A stretch of 64,000 nt of DNA from positions 10,912,001 to 10,976,000 of the forward strand of contig OX485803.1 of the NCBI GenBank assembly GCA_950295325.1, read 5' to 3'. The position numbers were made by a program, and so were the translations under genes. How positions within the stretch are numbered: the first letter of the stretch is position 1; the number at the start of each line of letters is the position of its first letter. Origin of the DNA: Polytrichum commune (Eukaryota; Streptophyta; Polytrichopsida; Polytrichales; Polytrichaceae). This document shows, one piece after another, positions 24,901-35,200 of the stretch. Below the pieces are notes generated by a model. It did no database searches. It was given only the letters and a program-made list of their open reading frames with translations, and was not told where the DNA came from.

Positions 24901-26411
24901 CAGTTCTGATGAAGGTCAGGATGAGGATGAAGAGGGGCTTGGAGATAAGGATACGTTTGACGGGGATGAAGATGAACTTAGATCCCGTCAGAAATTTAAT
25001 TCCGTGGCCATGATCTCTCAATTGAGAGTCAAACCTTTCAGTTCATCGAGGTTCAATATTCCTTTATGTAGAATGCTTGCCATGCCTATGGTGAGGCCAA
25101 CACTCTCAACTGATCTTCATAAATTAGAGCAGGAGTTTGTCCATGGGTATAGAGAGGGCTCCTCAGTTTTTTATGTGACATTAACAGATGAAGAAGGCAA
25201 AACACAGGAGGTGTCTGAAGCTGATAAGGCATCCTGGGGTCCCATTTGGAATTCAAAAAATCAAGAATTTAATTCCTATCTTCAGTCTGTTCCGGAGTTA
25301 GCCGGTTTCAAGGATTTCATGTTCTTTGTATGTGACGGTAACCATAGGCGTCAGGCTTGGTTAAATCATATTGAAAGACTTCACAAAACAAATGAGGCCT
25401 GGCATTATATGGTGGATAGCATCCTACTTGACACAAAAGGCAAAATTGGAGTTGTTATGCAAGTGATGCATAACATCAACAAGTAAGTTTTGTTAATTAA
25501 TTTTTAATTCTTTCTATGTAAAATACTTCTTGTTATACCATTAATGTCATGTGCTAATTCGCCCTTTTTGATTGATAATTTCAGGCATACTGAAGACTCT
25601 CACGTCAAGACCAACTTTGTTCACACCCTTTTTAGGATTCAAAAGTATGGTCTTATGCCAATCGAACATTATCAAGACATATTGACTCCATCGGAGTTCA
25701 AGAGGTGCAAGAGAACTCAAAATGCCAAAAAAACTTGGTACACATTGAATCTTCAAGTATTCACGAACTTCATCTTCCGGGTATGATCTCTATAATATGT
25801 ACTGCATTGTTTTAATCACTAACATATTGTCATTATCTAAAATCAAATGATCACCTAGGTTACAGTATACTTGGATGACTAACTAAGTCTACCCCTGTGC
25901 AGCATGAACTTGGACTTGCTGCAGATGAGGGTGTTCGACAACTTGTGGAGCAATCAGATGTAGAAGTGTCCGCCGCTGAGAAAGCAACCGCTATGAAAGT
26001 TGCTACAAAGAAAAGAGCCAAGGCACTTCATAAGAAAATGTCGAAACTAGTTGCTCTGGCAAACCCGGACTTGACGGATGGATGGCTTCGAGAGGTATAA
26101 ACTCTACTTTACAAGCACATTTTTCAATCTTCATGTTCTTTAATGACCCCTGAGATTATAATAAATAGCTATATGTTTCGCAGATTGGACGTCACTATAG
26201 TCTTAACTCAATTACACCCGAGCTCAATATGGAGAAATTGCAGTTGATCGTTACTGCAAAAGCATCGGCCGCTTCTAAGGTTAAATGGTTGGAATATTTA
26301 AACTCCTCTGCATCTACACGTGAGGCCCGCAAACTGCCCCCTAAGCCCACCAACGAGGAGAAACTGGGTGCATTTCTAGCTAAGGCGTGCTTTTGGGCCG
26401 GAGTGAGTTAA
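18946..26411 (+). CDS. Eight-exon gene of unknown function with a ParB-like motif
   Basis: Proposed exons: 18946-19266, 19381-19458, 19551-19631, 24653-24739, 24830-25482, 25585-25780, 25903-26094 and 26184-26411. All junctions are GT/AG, phases agree, and the sum is 612 codons including TAA. The N-terminus is very basic (MNTRSRARAEREVKR). Exons 3 and 4 resemble each other (GTMDNDEMHFEEE and GLMDHDEQNVGEE). Exon 5 opens with an acidic Ser/Asp/Glu stretch and includes FMFFVCDGNHRRQAWLNHI, resembling the GNHR motif of ParB/sulfiredoxin-like folds; I treat that as tentative. Exon 7 is Lys/Ala-rich and probably helical. The 4.9-kb satellite lies in intron 3. The GTGAGT at 26403 could be a splice donor instead of coding, so a further exon is possible. 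The frame is open throughout, which argues for a functional gene. Confidence 0.7.
19757..24640. repeat. 244-bp satellite array in an intron
   Basis: The core (about 20400-24260) consists of 244-bp units, each with the dyad GTGTCTCGG-TC-CCGAGACAC followed by CCTAGACAAGG. Dyads sit near 20403, 20647, 20891, 21135, 21379, 21623, 21867, 22111, 22355, 22599, 22843, 23087, 23331, 23575, 23819, 24063 and 24248. Some are mutated (CTCTGTCC). Inside each unit the phrase AGGCCTGAA recurs about three times, and the left edge (19860-20390) is built from shorter units of about 60-90 bp with only one degenerate dyad (19797). Two neighbouring 732-bp blocks (about 21379-22110 and 22111-22842) share the same private variants, showing higher-order duplication. 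Short open frames here (20819, 23991) are copies of the repeat. Confidence 0.95.
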
Positions 26412-26439
26412 TACTTCCCAATCAATTCGTTTAATATGT

Positions 26440-27945
26440 TTGTCTTGAGGCCTGAAATCTGTTTGGGTTATATGTTGCTTAGGTTGTGATTAGGCTTGAA
26501 ATCAAATTTCTAATATTAAGATTTGGTCAACAAGGGTCTTAAGTGGGTTGAATTAAATGTGAAATCAATTGGGATAGATGTTGCTATGGTTGTGATTAGG
26601 CTTGAATCTGATCTAAGTGTGAACTGAGTTTGGGATATATGTTGCTTAGCTTGTGATGATGCCCGACAGTTGATTTCAGTGTCAAGTGAGTGATGGTTAG
26701 ACTTTGGTAAGCTTGTGAATAGGCGTGAATCTGATGTGAGTGTGTAACCAGTTGGGTTAGATGTTGCTATGGTTGTGATTAGGCTTGAATCTGATTTAAG
26801 TGTGAAGTGAGTTTTGGTTATATGTTGCTTAGGTTGTGATTAGGCCTGAAATCTGATTTAAGTGTGAAGTTGTTAAGGTGTTTAGTAGGCCTGATATCAA
26901 AATTCTGAGAGTAAGATTTGGTCAATAAGGGGTGTCTCGGTCCCGAGACACCCTAGACAAGGGTCTTAAGTGGGCTGAAGTAAGTGTGAAATCAATTGGG
27001 TTAGATTTTGCTATGGTTGTGATTTGGCTTGAATCTGATTTAAGTGTCAAGTGAGTTTGGGTTATATGTTGCTTAGGTTGTGATTAGGCCTGAAATCTGA
27101 TTTAAGTGTGAAGTTGTTAAGGTTGCTATAAGGCCTGAAATCAAATTTCTGAAAGTCAGCTTTGTTCAAAAAAGTGTGTCTCGGTCCCGAGACACCCTAG
27201 ACAAGGGTATTAAGTGGGCTGAATTCAATGTGACATCAATTGGGTTATAAGTTGAAAAGGTTGTGATTAGGCCTCATTATGATATAAGTGTGAAGTGAGT
27301 TTGGGTTATATGTAGCCTAGGTTGTGATTAGGCCTGAAATCTGATTTAAGTGTGAAGTTGTTAAGGCTGCTATAAGGCCTGAAATCAAATTTCTGAAAGT
27401 CAGCTTTGTTCAAAAAAATGTGTCTCAGTCCCGAGACACCCTAGACAAGGTTATTAAGTGGGCTGAATTCAATGTGACATCAATTGGGTTATAAGTTGAA
27501 AAGGTTGTGATTAGGCCTCATTCTGATATAAGTGTGAAGTGAGTTTGGGTTATATGTAGCCTAGGTTGTGATTAGGCCTGAAATCTGATTTATGTGTGAA
27601 GTTGGTAAGGCACATATAAGGCCTGAAATCCAATTTTTGAAAGTCACATTTGTTCAAAATAGTGTGTCTCGGTCCCGAGACACCCTAGACAAGGGTATTA
27701 AGTGGGTTGAATTCAATGTGACATCAATTGGGTTATAAGTTGAAAAGGTTGTGATTAGGCCTCATTCTGATATAAGTGTGAAGTGAGTTTGGGTTATATG
27801 TAGCCTAGGTTGTGATTAGGCCTGAAATCTGATTTATGTGTGAAGTTGGCAAGGCTGATATAAGGCCTGAAATCCAATTTTTGAAAGTCACATTTGTTCA
27901 ATATAGTGTGTCTCGGTCCCGAGACACCCTAGACAAGGGTATTAA
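26440..27945. repeat. Second block of the 244-bp satellite
   Basis: The same family as the intron array, resuming about 30 bases after the stop of the 18946 gene. Dyads lie near 26935, 27178, 27422, 27664 and 27908. The left part (26440-26930) lacks dyads and consists of the older short units; the right part is the homogenised 244-bp form and ends abruptly at about 27945. Only about 340 bases separate its end from the ATG of the RING-like gene. Confidence 0.95.
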
Positions 27946-28283
27946 GTGGGTGGATGCATGGTTGAGTGGCCCAATACCGGTCCATACCTTTTTTTTTTAA
28001 GTCCATACCCTTGAAATTCTCCGTCCACACATGGCAAACGACCGTCATCCAAATATGCTCCCTCATTCATCCGTCCATGATGGATTTTCAAAGGCATTGG
28101 CGGGCATGCGTTTGGGCCGTTAGATGGAACCTGATCGTATGGCCCACAACGAGTAGGGTTTTGGGAGCATGACCTCCCTTTGTCGCATGTGGGTTGTCCT
28201 CTCTTCCCGGTCGCACGCTGGAGCCCACACATGCTGTCCCTTTTTGTCGCATACGCTGTCCGGAGGCCCTGTATCGGTACGCC
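27946..28283. promoter_or_regulatory. Short upstream region of the RING-like gene
   Basis: Unique sequence between the satellite end and ATG 28284. It contains a run of nine T (near 27990) and no clear TATA box. It must hold any proximal promoter of the downstream gene unless the satellite contributes. Confidence 0.35.
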
Positions 28284-30249
28284 ATGAGTGATTCGGAGGA
28301 TACGCGGGAGGAGCTGGAAGAGAGGTTACTCTGTCCAAAACGAGGGGGAAAGAAATCGAGCTGGGTGGATCCATTGTATGCTTGCCAGCCTGAGATCCTG
28401 TGGGATCGAAAGTCATTAGTCACAAGGGATTGGTTTGTAGAGAAATACAACTTGTGCAACCGAGGAATCACCCCGAAACAGATAAAGATTGGGCACCATT
28501 TAGAGGAGGCGGATGTGGAAAGCTTGTTTGGGCCGCGGCAGAATGGCAATGGGTATCGATACTCTACAATGGACGAGGAGTTTGTGCGCAAGGTGGAGAC
28601 AATGTGGATGATTTGCCACCAAAAAACTGTGGTGCCGAACACCCGCATGGTGAACGTCTCCGAGGCAAAAGGGTTTGCGTACGAGATTGTGAAGAAAAAA
28701 GAGACGAACTGGGCCTTTTTCGCTGAGTGGACCTGTTGGGATAAGTTGAAGAAGTTGCGGGCAGAGGAGGAGGAAGCCGCAAAGTCGAAGGGTTTAGCTG
28801 TGAAGGGAGACGTGGATTTGGGGGAGTGTCATCCGGGCAAAGAGAATTGGGCGCTTGAGCAGGTTGCCGGCGGAGGAATCAATTCTGCAGGCATACTACT
28901 GCGGCAGGGCCACAAAATTTCGTTCTTAGGGAAAATTGCAATGGCCATCGGAGAATGGCAACAATGCTTGGAGATGTTGGAGCGGGAGTCGCTTGAGTTG
29001 GATGGGTATGTCCAGTTTCTCTTCGGCGAAAAGGAAGAGGCCAGAATGACCTTGCACAAGGTTTCCTCCCAAATGGAGTATCACTACTACAAAACACGTC
29101 TTTTACAACTGAGTTTTCCAACTCATACAAGTGAGAAAACCATGACTTTACTGACGTGGAAAACGACCAGTCGCTCCGGACAAGCAGTACAGGAATATCG
29201 GACAGGACGTTCCCAATGGATACGTTCCCAATGGCAGTGAAGTTGGACTTGCGACGCGTGCCTTACTTCATAGAGTCATGTCCTATTTCACTATGTTTTG
29301 GCAATATAAGTAAGATACGACACACGTCCATATAACTCAATGAAGTCATACAATATCACGGGCACTAGTCATGTAAGGTTTTGTTTACTTCACTGAACAA
29401 AGTAATACAATGAAAAATGCGTATACATACATTCCAAATTACTAGTGAACGATAAGAACGTGGTTGAAACAAATATGTAACCACGTGGCTAAGATTAATT
29501 GAATTAATTTTCACACATTACTTATTCCAGTAATCGCGGACAACCAAGTGGGTAGTCAATAACGTTGCGTAGTTAGCTTCTTTGACTTTAGGTAGTAAAT
29601 ACATACAACAACTGCATATTTTCTTACTTCACGTCGTCATGTAAACATCACTGTCTGGAATGATGTTTACCTTAACCAGTGGTTTATGATCTACGTTGTT
29701 AGGTCATGTGGTTCACGAATGTTTTTTTTGTGTATTACTAGCAGTGAAGTATACATGATATTGCCAAGTGTATGTGTAATTGTACGTAGTAAGTGTCTGT
29801 GACTACCAAGAGTGAATACATATTTAGATGGCATATATTTCTTACTTGAAATCGTGATATCTATATTACTATGTAACGTAATGTAGACAACAAATTCTGG
29901 TATTTTGTTGTACGTTGTGAGGTTATGTGGTCTTCACATGTCTTTAGTGTATATTACTGGTACTGCAGTGAATATCGACTGCGCTAAGTGGCATGATTAG
30001 GCTGCAACTGTGCGCGTTTACTGCAACTAGTAACATGCGGCTGACTCAACATAGTCATAAATTTATGGCATTAACAATATATTGATATTTATCATACGAG
30101 GATCATCGCAAACATGATCATTTAGTTCAAAAACCAAATCATATTCATCCAATAGTGTCATGAATGTTTCACAAATTGCTTCTAACAATGGTAAACACTG
30201 AATTCCAAATATCTGCAAATCAACCTAGGTCTACAAATCCACCCCACAC

Positions 30250-30552
30250 TCACGTAGCCGCACATAAATTTACACATTCGCTTGACCAAATAATGTAATG
30301 GCCCTTCGTTTTGCCAATAGTAGTCACTGGAGGGTCGTCTCCAGTGAGAGGTTCGAACAAATAATAGTCGTCTTCAAGTGATTCCGTGACGGCCAATGAT
30401 ACATAACCATTGCCAATCACCTTCCCATGCAGTATCCCACCTGCTACATTTTGAACTACACCCTTCCCAATGGTTTTCGCTTTCAAATCCGGAGAATCAT
30501 AGCCACGCAGGTAAACCAAGTCCCCCGTAGTCTGCACAATTCCCACGTACAT
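30250..30552 (-). pseudogene. CACTA-associated gene fragment, DUF8039-like
   Basis: This 100-codon frame (IGKGVVQNVAGGILHGKVIGNG, YYLFEPLTGDDPP, TTIGKTKGHYIIW) has the pattern of a domain often found near the C-terminus of plant CACTA-associated proteins (VGKG ... IPLGPG ... TIGEAVG ... IAWP). The family assignment comes from recalled pattern only. It supports the CACTA call and shows that the element once carried genes. Confidence 0.5.
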
Positions 30553-31214
30553 ATGTTACTGTTCCAAATTTTGAGCACAAATCACACTATTTTGCTGGTG
30601 TTGATATTTGCAGATCAAAGAAATATTCAATCCAAAGTACTAAAGTTACATTGTCGTCATATCTACTTTGCTATGTCAGGTTTTCTTTACTATGTCAAGT
30701 AATGTTTACTATTACATGTCCAGTAGTGTTTACTATGTCCAGTAATGTTTACTATGTGTAGTAATGTTTACTATATGCAGTAATGTTTTTGATGGGCTAG
30801 ACCTCAATTTCTATGCAATGTTTATTCAACCATTTTAGCCTTACATTGATTAATGCATTGTAAACTAATGTAGAGAAGGACATTAATGTTAGTTCTACCG
30901 AACATGGCCGAAAATTTTAGAATTTCCTAGTTTTAGAATTTCCTACAGCTGGTTCTTAGTATGCACCACTTCTTACATAAATGTATATCTCTTGAAATCC
31001 ATCTCTAATGTCTAAACACTCCACGGCTTTATGGCTATCACATTACTGCTTCTAGTAATATAGGACAACTATGTTGCAGGCCAATAACTATACGTAGTAA
31101 GCGTTAGTGACTACGGGTAGTAAAAAAATACGACAATGGCCATTATTGTATACTGGCTACAGTGATACTTCACCATGAGGAGTTATGTTTACATAAAAAT
31201 ATAACTTAGCATAA

Positions 31215-31332
31215 ACACTCAGAATAATGCAACCCCCCTTCGTGAGAACGTAACCTTTCTGCAGCATTGCACCGGCCTCCAAAGTTAATTTCTCGTCTTC
31301 ACTCAGACGTATACGCTTTGGTTTAGGTCCCC

Positions 31333-31336
<4 letters not shown>
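31215..31336 (-). pseudogene. Short coding remnant inside the CACTA element
   Basis: Read on the minus strand, this stretch is open and coding-like: RGPKPKRIRLSEDEKLTLE followed by AGAMLQKGYVLTKGG. It is basic and hydrophilic, with no recognised domain, and ends at the CA microsatellite. It is probably another exon remnant of the gene represented at 30250-30552. Confidence 0.4.

Positions 31337-31337
<1 letters not shown>

Positions 31338-31369
<32 letters not shown>
31338..31369. repeat. (CA)16 microsatellite
   Basis: An uninterrupted CA run of 32 bases at the left edge of a four-copy repeat block. Confidence 0.97.
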
Positions 31370-31370
<1 letters not shown>

Positions 31371-31985
31371 TTTCATTCATACAAATATACACATACCTTT
31401 GTCAATGCATTTGGTGAAGACATTAGGTTATACATTCCAAACCCTAACATTTGGATTATTTCTCATATCCACACTAACAATCTTATCATTACATTCACAC
31501 ATACACACATTTTTATTCATACAAATATACACATACCTTTATCAATGCATTTGGTGAAGACATTAGGTTATACATTCCAAACCCTAACCTTTGGATTATT
31601 TCTCATATCTACACTAACAATCTTATCATTACACTTATATATATATATATTCACACACACACATACACATACATTTTCATTCATACAAATATATACATAC
31701 CTTTGTCAAGGTATTTGGTGAAGACATTAGGATATACATTCCAAACCCTAACCTTTTGGATTATTTTTCATATTCACACTAACATTCTTATATTACACTC
31801 ACACATATATTCACACACACATACACATTTCCATTCACACAAATATATAAACATACCTTTGTCATTGGATTTGGTGAAGACATGGGGTTGCATACTCCAA
31901 GTTCCTCGCTTTTGATTTATCTCTTATATCCACACTAGCACTCTCATAGTCATACATACATTCTCATTTATTTCCTCACACATTT
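31370..31985. repeat. Four-copy tandem repeat of 139-165 bp in the CACTA element
   Basis: Units begin ATTTTCATTCATACAAATAT at about 31369, 31508, 31673 and 31826. Each contains ACCTTTGTCAATGCATTTGG, TGAAGACATTAGG and a CA-rich spacer of varying length, which explains the uneven period. The last unit is the most diverged. Confidence 0.85.
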
Positions 31986-32723
31986 ATGGTAAACCCTAAT
32001 ATTGCAAATATTGGGTTCCACACTCTAAGTTCCTCACTTTTGGCTTGTCTCTCATATCCACACTTATACTTGTTGAGTAACAACATTATAAGAGAGAAAA
32101 GAGGCACAATGGAGAAGCCAACGACAACATACATCACCAAGAGGAGAAAAGAATCACCACCGAAACGAAGAATGAGCACCGAAGACAAGAGGAACTCGGA
32201 GAGCCCTCGGCCACGGTTTTAGGCCCCCTTTCCACGGATATACAAGGAAGTCGCGCGGTTATATGACCCCTTACCCACGGCAATGGGTCCCCAGCAGCCT
32301 AGTGAAGGAAATTTAGAACTTAGAGATAGAAGATCACTATGTAAGTATGAAAGGTCTTATATGAGGAATATATAGGAGTATATAGGGATATTAGAAAGTA
32401 TATAGGACTAGGATTACATTCCATTAGTATGAGTTTACGAGATTTTGTTCAAGGACAATTATGAAAGAAGAATATTTAAGCAATTACGATGAGTATATAA
32501 GTATTAAAGAGTATATAGGAATATGGTACATTCTACTAGTATGATCATTGGAATTTAAATCAATCAATATGAAGATTTGATGGATTCTCAAAAAGGATTT
32601 GGAATGTAGCCACGACAAATATATAGTGGAATCTTAGAAAGACGAACATTAGAGTGGTAAAACGGTTATAACCGTTTATAATAGATATCATCTACCTATG
32701 TCGGAGATAGGTAGTTATCTAGG

Positions 32724-33533
32724 CCCGGGGAGGGCACTCGCGAAAATTTATTAAACCATGTGCGAAAGAATATAGGGTACTTTTTATTCATTTGTGATAA
32801 AATTTATACAATTCTTCGATATAATGAAGCACCTCTACAAATACAAAGTTGTGTGTATAAATAAATAAGAATACTATATAATGCATCAATTTATCTAATT
32901 CTTTCAATCTAAAATAGGGTTGGGAATAGTAGGTAGAGAAAAAAATGTTGAGGCAGAGGTATACAATGCATTTTATGGTGGTCAATGGATGAAAAACTAT
33001 CCATTTTGAATCCAAATTCCCGAATGAAAAATTTGGATGACGAGGGTTTTGGTGTTCTTTGCTTTGTGCGTTGCCTAGGGTTGCTTGCACCAATGCAACG
33101 CTGTTTGTGAGGCATGATTTGGTGTTGAAGTTCTTGACGTGCATTTTGTGGTTGTGTGCGGTTTTCTGAGTTCTAGTGGTATGCTTGTGGTTTTCGGAGT
33201 TCTAGTAGTAGAATCATTTGATTATTTCTCTGTGGGCAACCGATGCCGAAGTTTCTCACGATACTGTACCAGACGAGAGACACTCTGCACAAGAGTCCTA
33301 TGCGTTGTCATTCATGGGGTCAAATATAAAAATTATAAGGAACATAGGGTACTAGAAACTAGTTGAGTTGCGACTTTATAAATACAAATAGGGTCATCTA
33401 AAATGACAAAATTTAGATTTATCTGTACTAATAGGGTGTAAAGAATTCCAATTTCTTAGATAAATAGCCCCATGATAAATACCCTTCCGTCGCAGATGGG
33501 TTATTAAATACATGTATGAGTGCCCTCCCCGGG
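32724..33533. mobile_element. 810-bp TIR element (hAT-like by 8-bp TSD) nested in the CACTA
   Basis: Perfect 16-bp inverted ends (CCCGGGGAGGGCACTC) continue as an imperfect match for about 30 more bases (ATTTATTAAACCATGTGCGA against a similar stretch). An exact 8-bp direct duplication, TATCTAGG, flanks the element (32716-32723 and 33534-33541). There is no transposase frame. An 8-bp duplication is usual for hAT elements, but the TIR does not start with the common CAGGG, so the superfamily is inferred. Confidence 0.88.
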
Positions 33534-33541
33534 TATCTAGG

Positions 33542-35200
33542 AAAGTGGAGTTAACAACCATTTTAAATATAGATTTTGGGTTAGGAAGAGAAGACTATAT
33601 AAAGGGAACACTTTTAGGAGACTACACCTCATTTTCAATACGACGAAGCTATCTTACATTTGAGTGTCAAAAACACTTGAGTTCCTTTTGTATCTATCAT
33701 CTCGGAGTACTTTTGCAATATACTATCTTTTCCACAAATATGTGTGATCTATCTCTCTCTCTCAATTGGACTTACAAGTTGTTAAGCGGTACTTGGAACT
33801 TAAGTGATTAAGCAACCGAGAGAAGAGTAGACTCTTTTGAGCAAGAACTCAAAAGATTAGTGTGTGAGGGTGAGAACAAAGCGCTCAAGGATATTCGGAG
33901 AATCAATGGAACTTTGAGAGATGTTGTTATGATGAAGCAAACGTCAATTCATACAACGTGAATGAAAGAAACAAGATTGTCTCTTAAAAGTGGAAGTTAT
34001 CATTGAACTCCTCAAAAGGGAATTATCCAAATATAAAGTGATAGAATGATTAAGATTGAGTTGATAAGACTTGCATGCATATTTCAATTAAATTGAGAGT
34101 AAGACTTCTTAAATATTACTAAGAAAGAGATACAATTAATTGAGAGAAACTTCTCAATATAAACTACCTATACATATTATGTGACTTATGGATGATAGTT
34201 GAACTTACTCATATTCAATTCTTTAAGTAAATTGTAAGGATAGTAACAAAGATTTTATTGATACTAACAAATATTGATTGATTAACTACTCACAACAATT
34301 GTTATTGAAACTTCTTACCTTTAAGATTCTTGTGAGTTGTTGGATGTCATTACAAGTGAACGATTAACTATCAAAGAGAAGAGTTCTCTCTCTTGAGCAA
34401 AACTCAAGAGAGTTATAATTACTCTCGTCATCAAGAAACACTTTGAAGTAAAAACGTGACATTGCAAAACAATCAATGGTGTTTTGGATATAAGGTTATA
34501 ACCACTATATGTTACACATATCAAAGTTACAATACTATAAGTAGTAACACTTGAGCTTAAAAACGAAGATTCAATAACACAATATTTTTCTTATTATTAT
34601 AAGTTATGGAGCAATATTATAAAGTATGTGATTGACGTTTATGAACTACGAACTTAACTTCTGGAAGACTTATATAACCTATTGAAAATTATATTGTTAT
34701 CAACGATATTGTTATACCTCTTGAAATCTTCTCTAATCTAATTGTTCTTATTATCAATGATGCCTTACATTGAGAGTAAGAATATATGATAATGAGAATG
34801 TGTTCACTCCAATAATTATATTCATATCACAAGGAGAAGAGAGATATTACTAATTCGAGACCGAGCATATTAATGAGACACGGTAGTTTTCAAGCGAATA
34901 TAAATTTACATGATGTCTCATCGTGAGTCTTCTTAGCTAATTACAAAGGAACGACCCACGGTGTCCATCAACACTTCCATTCTCACACTCACAACTACAT
35001 TTTCACTCCTACCCACATACACATTCTTACTCACATTCTTACACTAACACACACATTGTCACATATTCTCATTCACACTCTCACACTCTCATACTCACAC
35101 ACATACATTGTCATTCACACTCTCAAACACATTCTCATTCATACTTTCACATACTCCCTCACACTCACACACTCATACACACTAACGGGTCATTTTTTGT
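33542..35200. other. AT-rich interior of the CACTA element, no gene
   Basis: No open frame above 100 codons and no domain. From 34970 to about 35190 the plus strand is a CA/CT-rich run built from CACACTCTCACA-like phrases. Confidence 0.6.

Noticed and set aside
31338..31985. CA-rich block as a regulatory element
   Set aside because: It is a microsatellite and tandem repeat inside a non-autonomous CACTA element; nothing links it to a gene.
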